Positions 26,290 through 32,744 of a stretch of 64,000 nucleotides of DNA are shown here, piece by piece. Location: the IMG/VR virus record IMGVR_UViG_3300022868_000014, positions 32,453 to 96,452 of that record. The stretch is one strand, 5' to 3'. A program made the translations under genes and the position numbers. Source of the stretch: a virus. The notes under the pieces are model-generated. The model searched no databases, was not told where the DNA came from, and worked only from the letters and a program-made list of their open reading frames with translations. Numbering within the stretch: position 1 is the stretch's first letter; each line of letters begins with the position of its first letter.

Positions 26290-27249
26290 ATGAGAATGGA
26301 TCCCGATGTTCGTTTGCTGAACGAAACCATTGTTAATGGACTTACCTCCACTGACGATGTGTTGCGCAAGCAAGCTAAAGAAGGTGTTGATGATTGGCTT
26401 CGTATTAAGATGCGTGAAGATGGCTTCGCCCGTAGGATTCTTCCTCCGGTCCCAGTTACACCCGCAGACCTTGATCGCCAGGTCGACACACCGAAACCTG
26501 TTATTGTAAAGGACCAGGAACCTAATTCCGCTGGAGCATATACTGTTCCCTTCGGAACTACTCCTATGGACCATTACATCATGGGCCCAAGATACCGCGT
26601 CATGTTTGACCGTATCCTGAGTCGTAGATATAACAGCGATGTTAACAACCTCTTAACTTATGACATGGACATCCGTCAGATCCTTAATGACTTTCTTTTG
26701 AAAGACATTATGGCTGAAGAAGACAGAAAGTTCATGGCTGTAGTTGACTCTATCGTAGGCGTAGCCAACACTGTTGACGCGACTCTCGAAAGTTGTCAGA
26801 ATATTACAGTAGGTCCGTTGACTCGTCAATCGTTGGCACATTCCCGTAAGGGCCTGCCATCAACCAACCGTCACTTGAATGCATCAGTTGCACTCGTGAA
26901 TAACATCACTATTTGGGATGTTGTTGCATTAGGCAGAGATGACATTGGTGGTGACCTTGCTGAAGAACTACTGGTTAACGGTTTCGCCGAACGCCAGATC
27001 ATGGGACTCAAATGGGCCATTACTATCAAGACTGACTTGGTAAGCGATGACGAATTGTACATGTTCGCAGAGCCTAAGTACACTGGGGACTTCTTTGTTC
27101 TCGATGACGTTACGATCAGTACTAAGCATGAGGATTATTTTATCGAGTTCTTTGCGTATGAGTGCATAGGAGCTACTATCCAGAATACGGCTAGTTGTGC
27201 CAAAGTTTCCTTCGTGGGAAGTCAGGTCGATTGGCGGACTGGGGTGTAA
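26290..27249 (+). CDS. Major capsid protein
   Basis: 319 residues with CAGGAG upstream. It is placed after protease, scaffold and decoration genes and before a strong terminator, as expected for the capsid gene of a large phage. Visible features are an N-terminal helix with LRKQAKEGVDDW (a possible processing site near residue 30), a long helical segment near residues 120-155 (NLLTYDMDIRQILNDFLLKDIM) and a beta-rich C-terminus. I infer an HK97-type fold from context. Residues 101-157 have diverged relatives in two small genes at 28899 and 29089. Confidence 0.75.
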   Translation: MRMDPDVRLLNETIVNGLTSTDDVLRKQAKEGVDDWLRIKMREDGFARRILPPVPVTPADLDRQVDTPKPVIVKDQEPNSAGAYTVPFGTTPMDHYIMGPRYRVMFDRILSRRYNSDVNNLLTYDMDIRQILNDFLLKDIMAEEDRKFMAVVDSIVGVANTVDATLESCQNITVGPLTRQSLAHSRKGLPSTNRHLNASVALVNNITIWDVVALGRDDIGGDLAEELLVNGFAERQIMGLKWAITIKTDLVSDDELYMFAEPKYTGDFFVLDDVTISTKHEDYFIEFFAYECIGATIQNTASCAKVSFVGSQVDWRTGV

Positions 27250-27281
27250 GCACCTATTCATAAGTAAGTTATGATATATTT

Positions 27282-27315
27282 AAAACCTCCGGTCTAAGGG
27301 CCGGGGGTTTTTTTT
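27282..27315 (+). terminator. Rho-independent terminator after the capsid gene
   Basis: AAAACCTCCGG pairs with CCGGGGGTTTT (one G-T pair) across a short loop TCTAAGGG, then continues into a T run of eight. It ends the head operon. Confidence 0.9.
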
Positions 27316-27328
27316 CGCCCATAGCCAC

Positions 27329-27356
27329 TTGACATATCTGAAAAGCACGTTATATT
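27329..27356 (+). promoter_or_regulatory. Sigma70-like promoter for the HNH gene
   Basis: TTGACA, a 16-base spacer and TATATT. The start of transcription would fall at about 27362-27364, at the ATG of the next gene, which has no ribosome site. The message may be leaderless. Confidence 0.75.
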
Positions 27357-27362
27357 GGTAGT

Positions 27363-28127
27363 ATGGCGAAAAGAAATACATATAATGATAAGCAACAGCG
27401 CAGTAAGAAATATGGGCGGTTGCAGCCTCTTAAGAGCATACTTAAGGGTAAAAACATTTACTGGGAATGTGAGTGTGATTGTGGTCAGATGGTTACTAAA
27501 CGTAAAAACCATCTGATATCCGGAGCAACCACCAGCTGTGGGTGCTTCAATAAAGAAGCATTAATTAAAAGACATGGTGATGCTAATAAAGATTTCGTTG
27601 GAACAGTATTTGGTAGACTAACAGTATTAGAGAGGGCTGAGAATGCCCCTGATGATGCAACGAGATGGCACTGTCGTTGTGTGTGTGGGGAAAAAACTGT
27701 TGTTCTAAAGAACAGTTTGTTGAGGGGTAATACGAGATCGTGTGGGTGTCTGTCTGTTGAGAAGTCCTCAGAACGCATTAAAAAACTTATTGCTAATTAT
27801 AAGGGGGCGAAGCATCCCAGGTGGAACCCCGCCCTAACGGACGAAGACCGTACAGCACGTAGGCACATCCCAGGCTATAAGGAGTTCGTAAAAGAAGCAA
27901 TGGTCAGGGATGATTACACATGCCAGGTATGCACCAAGCATGGAGGTGATCTAGCAGTCCACCACCTGAACTCTTACTCTCAGCACCCGGAGGAGCGCAC
28001 AGAGCTCTCTAATGGTACCACCCTATGCGCAGGATGCCATTCGGCCTTTCATGCGCTCCATGGCTACGCGGAGGCCTCTAAAGAGGACTTCCAGGGATGG
28101 ATCAAAACTAACGCCATTTGTAAATAA
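27363..28127 (+). CDS. HNH endonuclease with repeated zinc-binding modules
   Basis: 254 residues. The C-terminal part has the HNH signature: YTCQVC, AVHHLNSY, TLCAGCHSAFH. The N-terminal half has two copies of a module with CxCxCG..SCGC (CECDCGQMVTKRKNHLISGATTSCGC and a similar one later), also found once in the AP2/HNH gene at 43341. HNH proteins of this type are usually free-standing homing endonucleases. The gene has its own promoter and follows the capsid terminator, consistent with insertion as a mobile unit. Confidence 0.85.
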   Translation: MAKRNTYNDKQQRSKKYGRLQPLKSILKGKNIYWECECDCGQMVTKRKNHLISGATTSCGCFNKEALIKRHGDANKDFVGTVFGRLTVLERAENAPDDATRWHCRCVCGEKTVVLKNSLLRGNTRSCGCLSVEKSSERIKKLIANYKGAKHPRWNPALTDEDRTARRHIPGYKEFVKEAMVRDDYTCQVCTKHGGDLAVHHLNSYSQHPEERTELSNGTTLCAGCHSAFHALHGYAEASKEDFQGWIKTNAICK

Positions 28128-28155
28128 CAATATGTTGTGTATAGTAATTATGTAA

Positions 28156-28231
28156 GAGGCGGTCGTCTATCGGTAGGACACCTGGTTTTCATCCAGGCAA
28201 GCGCTGGGTTCGATTCCCCGTCGCCTTACCA
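28156..28231 (+). tRNA. tRNA-Glu (UUC)
   Basis: A cloverleaf can be drawn: acceptor pairs with two G-U ends, D-stem GTCT/GGAC, anticodon loop TTTTCAT (anticodon TTC), one mismatch in the T-stem, and encoded CCA. Confidence 0.85.
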
Positions 28232-28235
28232 ATGA

Positions 28236-28311
28236 TGCGGGATGGACAAGCGGTTAAGTCGTTGGTCTCATAATCCAAAGATCGGTGGTTCGAATCCACC
28301 TCCCGCAACCA
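28236..28311 (+). tRNA. tRNA-Met (CAU), possibly Ile2
   Basis: Acceptor TGCGGGA/TCCCGCA, anticodon loop CTCATAA (CAT), T-loop TTCGAAT, encoded CCA. CAU could also be modified to read AUA; sequence alone does not decide. Confidence 0.87.
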
Positions 28312-28331
28312 ATTAAATAGGAGGACTTAGT

Positions 28332-28520
28332 ATGAGTAAGGCATACATCGAAGAGTATTCGGTAGAGACAGCAAGAGCACTTATGTCTAGTAATTGTGAT
28401 AGATGCGGTTGGAAGGGGAAAGGCGACTGCGATGAGACTATAGGCTCAATAGCCTGCCTCGATGTTGCAGAGAGATGTGGTTATAAGATTATAGGATTAG
28501 ATGCATTAAAGGAGGACTAG
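28332..28520 (+). CDS. Small cysteine-containing protein
   Basis: 62 residues behind GGAGGA. CDRCGWKGKGDC resembles a small zinc-knuckle, with two more Cys later (IACLDVAERCGY). Unknown function; one of several short cysteine-rich genes in the tRNA island. Confidence 0.6.
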   Translation: MSKAYIEEYSVETARALMSSNCDRCGWKGKGDCDETIGSIACLDVAERCGYKIIGLDALKED

Positions 28521-28521
28521 T

Positions 28522-28593
28522 ATGCCGGAAGCTATTATAGTAGGATCAGTCATTGTATTTTTTGGATTAATATTCAACGCAGTAATGAGATAA
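28522..28593 (+). CDS. 23-residue single-pass membrane peptide
   Basis: ATG to TAA, 24 codons, with AAAGGAGG 8 bases upstream and another gene starting 10 bases downstream. After MPEA the rest is almost wholly hydrophobic (IIVGSVIVFFGLIFNAVM) with a final Arg, consistent with one membrane helix. The strong ribosome site supports translation. Function unknown. Confidence 0.6.
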   Translation: MPEAIIVGSVIVFFGLIFNAVMR

Positions 28594-28602
28594 GGAGTAT
28601 TT

Positions 28603-28899
28603 ATGACTAGAAGACCCGACTTAAAAGATTTAACAGTGTTGGTAAGGAAGACCTGCCCCAAGTGTGAGGGTACCGGCTTTTATGGACCAGCAGGCGCGTT
28701 GTGCTCCTGCCCTAACTGCAGGGGAGTAGCGGGTTGCAGGGTGGATGAAGAGGTACCCCTGTTAGAGCTTATATGTATGATTGAGCAGTATAAACAGGAT
28801 AATGCCTTAGAGCTTTCTGATGGCCTTAGGGAACTCTTTGATGCTAAAGCAGCACGCTTGAACCCAGGGCGTAAAAGGCCTTACAACGGAGAACTATAA
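28603..28899 (+). CDS. Small zinc-finger protein, DnaJ-like CxxCxGxG
   Basis: 98 residues with AAGGAG upstream. CPKCEGTGF and CSCPNCRGVAGC resemble the CxxCxGxG repeats of DnaJ-type zinc domains. The C-terminus is helical and basic. Could bind RNA or protein; specific role unknown. The stop and the next start overlap. Confidence 0.6.
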   Translation: MTRRPDLKDLTVLVRKTCPKCEGTGFYGPAGALCSCPNCRGVAGCRVDEEVPLLELICMIEQYKQDNALELSDGLRELFDAKAARLNPGRKRPYNGEL

Positions 28900-29102
28900 T
28901 GCCTAAGCCTAAGATAAAGACAAGAGAGGATGAACAGATTGAAAAGTTCGTTGAGCACTTAGCAGCAGAGGACATTGTTATTATGGACCCAGAGGTGTGG
29001 ACGAATATAATTATGAGGGATATAATGAAGGAAGAGGACCAGAAGTTCATAGACGCAACAAATGCAATACTGGAGGGTAGTACTAAAGATGACATTGACT
29101 AA
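28899..29102 (+). CDS. Capsid-fragment-like small protein A
   Basis: 67 residues. The first part (DEQIEKFVEHLAAED) is shared with the next gene (DEQIEKFVKHLEAED). The second part (IIMRDIMKEEDQKFIDATNAILEG) resembles major capsid residues 134-157 (FLLKDIMAEEDRKFMAVVDSIVG). The DNA differs, so the similarity is at the protein level. The gene has GGAG upstream and overlaps the following gene. It may be a residue of a capsid gene duplication, or a protein that uses the capsid sequence to interfere with or steer assembly. Confidence 0.7.
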   Translation: MPKPKIKTREDEQIEKFVEHLAAEDIVIMDPEVWTNIIMRDIMKEEDQKFIDATNAILEGSTKDDID

Positions 29103-29493
29103 AGATGAAATAGACCTAATAGCAACGTCCTTATGCGAAGAGGAGGCTAATAAGCCAGTCGATGAACAGATTGAGAAGTTCGTTAAGCACCTTGAAGCTG
29201 AGGATAAGAAGCGATACGAGGTTAAGTTTGATAGCAAGGTGACAGCCAGATACAGTGCTGATAGCATGGTGACAGCCAGATACAGTGCTGAGGATAAGAA
29301 GCGATACGAGGTTAAGTTTGATAGCAAGGTGACAGCCAGATACAGTGCTGATAGCATGGTGACAGCCAGATACAGTGCTGATGTTGAGATGATCCAAACC
29401 TATGACATGGATATAAGAAAGATACTGGAAGACCAGATACTTAAAGATATGGATATACCAAAGGAGCTGATGCATGGCAGGCAAAACAGATAA
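29089..29493 (+). CDS. Capsid-fragment-like small protein B with internal repeats
   Basis: 134 residues, started at the ATG at 29089; an upstream in-frame ATG at 29062 lacks a ribosome site. Residues 18-32 match protein A. Then two 30-residue repeats (EDKKRYEVKFDSKVTARYS..) are followed by ADVEMIQTYDMDIRKILEDQILKDM, which aligns with capsid residues 117-140 (SDVNNLLTYDMDIRQILNDFLLKDI). Each repeat start, RYEVKFDSKVTARYS, itself resembles capsid RYRVMFDRILSRRYN. Thus nearly the whole C-terminal half is capsid-like. Function unknown; see findings. Confidence 0.7.
   Translation: MTLTKDEIDLIATSLCEEEANKPVDEQIEKFVKHLEAEDKKRYEVKFDSKVTARYSADSMVTARYSAEDKKRYEVKFDSKVTARYSADSMVTARYSADVEMIQTYDMDIRKILEDQILKDMDIPKELMHGRQNR
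29197..29376 (+). repeat. 90-bp tandem direct repeat, two copies, with nested 30-bp repeat
   Basis: Two apparently identical 90-base units begin at 29197 and 29287. Inside each unit, GTGACAGCCAGATACAGTGC appears twice at 30-base spacing. The unit is in frame (30 codons) and contributes the repeats of capsid-like protein B. Confidence 0.9.
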
Positions 29494-29653
29494 ACGTAGA
29501 CCGGCAAGGATAACAGAGAAAGAGTGGTCTGATAACTGGGCTTTAGCATTTAAAACTGCAAAGAAGAACCATGGTAAGTGGACAGCAGTACACCCTAAGT
29601 GGCGGAACAAACAATCAGACATAACTAATTTACCGGAGATTGAAGATGAGTAA
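29474..29653 (+). CDS. Small basic protein, 59 residues
   Basis: ATG to TAA, overlapping the end of the preceding gene by 20 bases in another frame, with AAGGAG at 29460. It is basic and Trp-rich (ITEKEWSDNWALAFKTAKKNHGKW). The next gene begins within its last codons. No family recognised. Confidence 0.5.
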   Translation: MAGKTDKRRPARITEKEWSDNWALAFKTAKKNHGKWTAVHPKWRNKQSDITNLPEIEDE

Positions 29654-29855
29654 GCGGACAATAAAGCTTAAAGGCACGGACAAGGAACTTAAACTTACTA
29701 AGGTATCTATGGTAAAATTTGAGCATAGTAAGAGCGAGTTTATATACTTGGAGAAGATTAAAGGCACCGAGGATGAGTGGCGCCTTACATACACGGAGAA
29801 GACTATACCAGAGATCAAAGAGTTAACAGCCATGGAGATTATAAGAGATGAGTAA
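29646..29855 (+). CDS. Small charged protein, 69 residues
   Basis: Started at the ATG at 29646 with GGAG eight bases before it. A Lys/Glu-rich, beta-prone sequence (TIKLKGTDKELKLTKVSMVKFEHSK, EWRLTYTEK). Overlaps neighbours on both sides. Function unknown. Confidence 0.55.
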   Translation: MSKRTIKLKGTDKELKLTKVSMVKFEHSKSEFIYLEKIKGTEDEWRLTYTEKTIPEIKELTAMEIIRDE

Positions 29856-30567
29856 CACACTTAGAGACGGTACAATGACTGAAGACATACGCCTTGACCG
29901 TATAGAAGAATTTGATGAACGCAGTAAGGAGTACCCTTTAATGCTTGCACCCAGCAAGAAAGCCAGATCATATACATGGCGCTGCAATGCCCACCTCGAC
30001 CAGGGCACAGAAGGGAGTTGTGTCGGCCACGGCATTGCCCATGAGCTGGCAGCCAGACCGGCAGAGGTGGTAGGCATGACACATACGTATGCTAAGGAAA
30101 CTATCTACTGGGCAGCACAGCGCATTGATAGATGGCCAGGCGGGGCATACCCGGGCGCGAAGAACGACGGGCGCTTCTATGAAGGCACCGCTGTACTAGC
30201 AGGAGTAAAGATAGCTCATAAGCTTGGTTGGTTCGATAGCTACAGATGGGCCTTTGGCATAGACGACCTTATTATGGGAGTTGGCCATAACGGCCCAGCT
30301 GTGATGGGACTTAAATGGTACGAAGGAATGATAAACCCAGATACTAATAACTTTATACAGCCAACAGGAAAGACCATAGGAGGCCATTGCTTGCTCTGTA
30401 ACGCAATAAACGTTAAAGAGTCATACTTCACCCTACATAATAGCTGGGGTGCTCAGTGGGGCTTTAAAGGGGAATGTAAGATAACATTTGATGATATGGA
30501 TAAGTTATTGAAGCAACGAGGAGAAGCAGTCTTCTTCCAAAAGAGGCATAGAAATGCTCAACCATAA
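29848..30567 (+). CDS. Papain-like cysteine peptidase
   Basis: 239 residues. Papain (C1-type) features are clear: QGTEGSC with Gln52 and Cys58 in the papain Q-x5-C spacing, His180 in GGHCLL, and Asn198 in LHNSWGAQWGFKGECKI, the family's NSWG..WG..G signature. No signal peptide or propeptide is visible, so it may act in the cytoplasm, for instance on host proteins or on phage proteins at a set stage. It lies in the tRNA island, overlapping small genes on both sides, far from the structural operons. Confidence 0.88.
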   Translation: MSNTLRDGTMTEDIRLDRIEEFDERSKEYPLMLAPSKKARSYTWRCNAHLDQGTEGSCVGHGIAHELAARPAEVVGMTHTYAKETIYWAAQRIDRWPGGAYPGAKNDGRFYEGTAVLAGVKIAHKLGWFDSYRWAFGIDDLIMGVGHNGPAVMGLKWYEGMINPDTNNFIQPTGKTIGGHCLLCNAINVKESYFTLHNSWGAQWGFKGECKITFDDMDKLLKQRGEAVFFQKRHRNAQP

Positions 30568-30742
30568 GATGGGTGGTAGTTACCTTTCATGTAATAAGTG
30601 CCACAGCTATATATGTAAGGTTAATATATTAGGCATTAAGCAGCTGACAAAGATGGAGGTTAAGCGCCACTATTGTGGTGACTGTATACTTAAACGACTA
30701 GAGAAGTACGCAGATAAGAAGGGGTGTAAGTATGTATTTTAG
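30554..30742 (+). CDS. Small zinc-ribbon protein
   Basis: 62 residues; the ATG overlaps the end of the peptidase gene and has AGAGG upstream. CNKCHSYIC and YCGDC give two Cys pairs for a zinc ribbon. Basic overall. The stop codon abuts tRNA-Gly. Function unknown. Confidence 0.55.
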   Translation: MLNHKMGGSYLSCNKCHSYICKVNILGIKQLTKMEVKRHYCGDCILKRLEKYADKKGCKYVF

Positions 30743-30817
30743 CGGGTGTAGCTCAATTGATAGAGCATTACGTTGCCAACGTAAATGTCATCGGTTTGAA
30801 CCCGGTCTCCCGCACCA
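30742..30817 (+). tRNA. tRNA-Gly (GCC)
   Basis: Acceptor GCGGGTG/CTCCCGC with one T-T mismatch, anticodon loop TTGCCAA (GCC), T-loop TTTGAAC, encoded CCA. Confidence 0.87.
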
Positions 30818-30849
30818 TATGGTTGACGGTAGCAATATGGTATCTTATG

Positions 30850-30926
30850 GTGGACGTAGCCAAGTGGCCTAAGGCGTGCGGATGTGGCCCGCATTATCGA
30901 GAGTTCGAATCTCTCCGTCCACACCA
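30850..30926 (+). tRNA. tRNA-His (GUG)
   Basis: Acceptor GTGGACG/CGTCCAC, anticodon loop ATGTGGC (GTG), T-loop TTCGAAT, encoded CCA. The base before the acceptor (30849) is G and could serve as G-1, but the discriminator is A rather than the usual bacterial C73. Confidence 0.83.
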
Positions 30927-30927
30927 G

Positions 30928-30947
30928 TATCCGGAAATTTCCGGATA
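30928..30947. repeat. 20-bp perfect palindrome between tRNA-His and tRNA-Asp
   Basis: TATCCGGAAATTTCCGGATA, two bases after the tRNA-His CCA end. It may be an RNA processing hairpin, weak terminator or operator. A second inverted repeat follows at 30971. Confidence 0.85.
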
Positions 30948-30970
30948 GATTCCGGTTAGAGACAATTTAA

Positions 30971-30985
30971 GCGACATAGTGTCGC
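30971..30985 (+). other. Hairpin before tRNA-Asp
   Basis: GCGACA, loop TAG, TGTCGC: a 6-bp stem four bases before tRNA-Asp. It may help processing of the tRNA transcript. Confidence 0.6.
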
Positions 30986-30989
30986 GAAT

Positions 30990-31066
30990 GGGATGTTAGC
31001 TCAATTGGTTAGAGTATCTGATTGTCTATCAGAAAGTTGCGGATTCGAGTTCCGCACATCCCGCCA
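30990..31066 (+). tRNA. tRNA-Asp (GUC)
   Basis: Acceptor GGGATGT/ACATCCC, anticodon stem TCTGA/TCAGA with loop TTGTCTA (GTC), T-loop TTCGAGT, encoded CCA. Confidence 0.9.
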
Positions 31067-31075
31067 GTAAGATGA

Positions 31076-31151
31076 AGTCGTATAGCTCAGTCGGTAGAGC
31101 GCGATCCTGATATGGTCGATGTCCTAGGTTCAAATCCTAGTGCGACTACCA
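31076..31151 (+). tRNA. tRNA-Ile (GAU)
   Basis: Acceptor AGTCGTA/TGCGACT, anticodon stem CGATC/GGTCG with loop CTGATAT (GAT), T-loop TTCAAAT, encoded CCA. Confidence 0.9.
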
Positions 31152-31159
31152 GTAAGTAA

Positions 31160-31235
31160 TCGGAAGTAGTTCAGTTGGAAGAACAGTGTCCTGTTAAGGC
31201 ACATGTCCCTGGTTCGAGCCCAGGCTTCCGAGCCA
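31160..31235 (+). tRNA. tRNA-Asn (GUU)
   Basis: Acceptor TCGGAAG/CTTCCGA, anticodon loop CTGTTAA (GTT), T-loop TTCGAGC, discriminator G and encoded CCA. Confidence 0.9.
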
Positions 31236-31237
31236 AT

Positions 31238-31311
31238 AGGCCTATCGTCCAATGGCAGGACAGCGGTTTTTGATACCGCTAATCTAGGTTCGAATCCTAG
31301 TGGGCCTACCA
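31238..31311 (+). tRNA. tRNA-Gln (UUG)
   Basis: Acceptor AGGCCTA/TGGGCCT, anticodon stem GCGGT/ACCGC with loop TTTTGAT (TTG), T-loop TTCGAAT, encoded CCA. Confidence 0.9.
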
Positions 31312-31330
31312 ATAACAACAGGAGAACAAT

Positions 31331-31672
31331 ATGAGTAGTAGAGCAGCACACAACAGAGAATGTATGGAGAAGCTGGGCGAGGACTTTGACCATGTCAACG
31401 CCTGGATCGATGGATGCGCAGCAGTAAAGAACTTGGAGGGTGTATCATGCCTGGACATAAATCACAGGATACACAGGCACCACAAGGAAGGCGTGGAGTA
31501 CATACGGCAGGAACACGGTGACCGTGCAGCGGAAGCCGCCGAACTCCATATTATTAATGATATGGGTGAGGTAATGAGCGAAGAAGATATGATACAGCTC
31601 TATGGTACTACAAAGAGACCTGTACCATGGGCAGATATCTTCGGTAAAGAATGGGAAGAAGGAAAGAGCTAA
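31331..31672 (+). CDS. Hypothetical His-rich small protein
   Basis: 113 residues behind AACAGGAG. It is acidic and helical with a His-rich centre (LDINHRIHRHHKEGVEYIRQEHGDRAAEAAELHI) that could bind a metal. The C-terminus PVPWADIFGKEWEEG is Trp-rich. I do not recognise it. The stop overlaps the next start. Confidence 0.6.
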   Translation: MSSRAAHNRECMEKLGEDFDHVNAWIDGCAAVKNLEGVSCLDINHRIHRHHKEGVEYIRQEHGDRAAEAAELHIINDMGEVMSEEDMIQLYGTTKRPVPWADIFGKEWEEGKS

Positions 31673-31872
31673 TGGATGATGAATTTAAAATAGAACTGGG
31701 TGACAACTTCGGTACCGCAATATGGGTAACCTCCACTAGTGAGGACGATCATTTTGTTGTAATGAGGTCTGATTCCGTAGGCGCAGCACACGCCACCATC
31801 AGGGTTAAGAGCTTTGAAGATGGCGTTAAGCTTGCACAGCTTATGGCACAAGTCACCATAGTTAAAGCATAA
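31672..31872 (+). CDS. Small acidic protein, 66 residues
   Basis: Started at the ATG overlapping the previous stop (TAATG); an in-frame upstream ATG at 31651 is less likely. Beta-prone and acidic (MDDEFKIELGDNFGTAIWVTSTSEDDHFVVM). Ends two bases before tRNA-Ala. Function unknown. Confidence 0.55.
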   Translation: MDDEFKIELGDNFGTAIWVTSTSEDDHFVVMRSDSVGAAHATIRVKSFEDGVKLAQLMAQVTIVKA

Positions 31873-31873
31873 G

Positions 31874-31947
31874 GGGCTAATAGTATAACGGTATTACTCC
31901 CGGTTTGCATCCGGGCAATTAGAGTTCGATTCTCTATTGGTCCACCA
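31874..31947 (+). tRNA. tRNA-Ala (UGC)
   Basis: Acceptor GGGCTAA/TTGGTCC with G-U pairs, anticodon stem CCCGG/CCGGG with loop TTTGCAT (TGC), T-loop TTCGATT, encoded CCA. Confidence 0.87.
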
Positions 31948-31952
31948 CTTAA

Positions 31953-32030
31953 CGGAGTGTAGATCAGTCTGAATAGATCGTTGCGTTTGGGACGCAAAAG
32001 TCGCAGGTTTGAATCCTGCCACTCCGACCA
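31953..32030 (+). tRNA. tRNA-Pro (UGG)
   Basis: Acceptor CGGAGTG/CACTCCG, anticodon stem TTGCG/CGCAA with loop TTTGGGA (TGG), T-loop TTTGAAT, encoded CCA. Confidence 0.9.
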
Positions 32031-32197
32031 CTTTGAAGATATAAAACGTAGACGGTAGAATGGCAAGTACAATAAAAACCGAACTTACACGTAATGCGAG
32101 CAGACCGCGAAATAATGTCTGATCGAACGCTTGTCTATCTTCATCCTTGTAATTACCTGAACCTATGTATATGTTATTAACATAAAGGAGAAGTATT

Positions 32198-32365
32198 ATG
32201 GAAGACCCAAATGTATCTGCAGAGTTTGCCGGCACCTGTCGAGGATGTGGCGGTAATGTTAATGTGCTTATTGAGGATGAAGAGCACACCTATCAATGTG
32301 AAAACAATAAATGTGAGTATAGCGAAGGGGAAATTAATGACGCAGAACCTGAGTGGGTAGACTAA
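32198..32365 (+). CDS. Acidic zinc-ribbon protein, 55 residues
   Basis: ATG to TAA with AAAGGAG upstream and a hairpin (TATGTT/AACATA) before it. CRGCGG and YQCENNKCEY give four Cys (14, 17, 34, 39) that could bind zinc. Strongly acidic otherwise. The 167 bases before it, after tRNA-Pro, show no gene; their ends are complementary (GAAGATA/TATCTTC) but I could not fold a convincing tRNA. Confidence 0.6.
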   Translation: MEDPNVSAEFAGTCRGCGGNVNVLIEDEEHTYQCENNKCEYSEGEINDAEPEWVD

Positions 32366-32367
32366 TT

Positions 32368-32383
32368 GTCTAACGCGTTAGAC
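32368..32383. repeat. 16-bp palindrome, copy 2
   Basis: GTCTAACGCGTTAGAC, two bases after the stop of the zinc-ribbon gene and followed by TTTT, then tRNA-Ser. As RNA, the hairpin plus U run could be a weak terminator or a processing site. Confidence 0.9.
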
Positions 32384-32387
32384 TTTT

Positions 32388-32477
32388 GGAGGGGTGGCTC
32401 AATGGTACAGCACCGCACTGCTAATGCGGCATTCGCTTTATAGCGATCTCCCCGTTCAAGTCGGGGTCCCTCCGCCA
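32388..32477 (+). tRNA. tRNA-Ser (GCU)
   Basis: Acceptor GGAGGGG/TCCCTCC, anticodon stem CCGCA/TGCGG with loop CTGCTAA (GCT), long variable arm built on TCGC/GCGA, T-loop TTCAAGT, discriminator G and encoded CCA. Confidence 0.9.
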
Positions 32478-32493
32478 GTAAGAATTGAAAGAT

Positions 32494-32525
32494 TGTAGTA
32501 AGAGTTCTCCTCCTCTCTTACTACA
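32494..32525 (+). other. Strong 11-bp hairpin after tRNA-Ser
   Basis: TGTAGTAAGAG pairs perfectly with CTCTTACTACA around a 10-base pyrimidine loop. No T run follows, so it is not a standard terminator. Confidence 0.7.
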
Positions 32526-32744
32526 TAGCATGATCGAGGTTAACGATTTAAAAACCGGATTTTAATTCGGTGTACATGCAACGGAGCTGGTAGCGCCCGT
32601 TTAACTAAGCTACCACCAATTTCAGCCCTGGCCCATGGGCGAGAACCAAAACATGGGCTACGGATGGCCGACCAAATTAAAACAGACACCAAGTGTGTGT
32701 ATAAAGGATCCAGGCCGCCCTGGTTAGATAAAAAGGGTCCTTCT
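32526..32744 (+). ncRNA. Possible structured noncoding RNA between tRNA-Ser and tRNA-Thr
   Basis: This stretch has no gene but is full of complementary arms: TGGTAGC/GCTACCA at about 32588-32614, GCCCATG/CATGGGC at about 32631-32658, and an AAGGATCC/GGGTCCTT arm enclosing CCAGG/CCTGG at about 32704-32742. It does not match any RNA family that I recognise (no RNase P, tmRNA or group I core seen). It may be a phage regulatory RNA or a degenerate tRNA region. Confidence 0.4.

Noticed and set aside
32031-32197. A further tRNA between tRNA-Pro and the zinc-ribbon gene
   Set aside because: The ends pair (GAAGATA/TATCTTC), but no T-arm, anticodon arm or CCA could be placed.
32526-32744. Group I intron or tRNA with intron
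   Set aside because: No group I core elements seen, and tRNA-Thr downstream is complete by itself.
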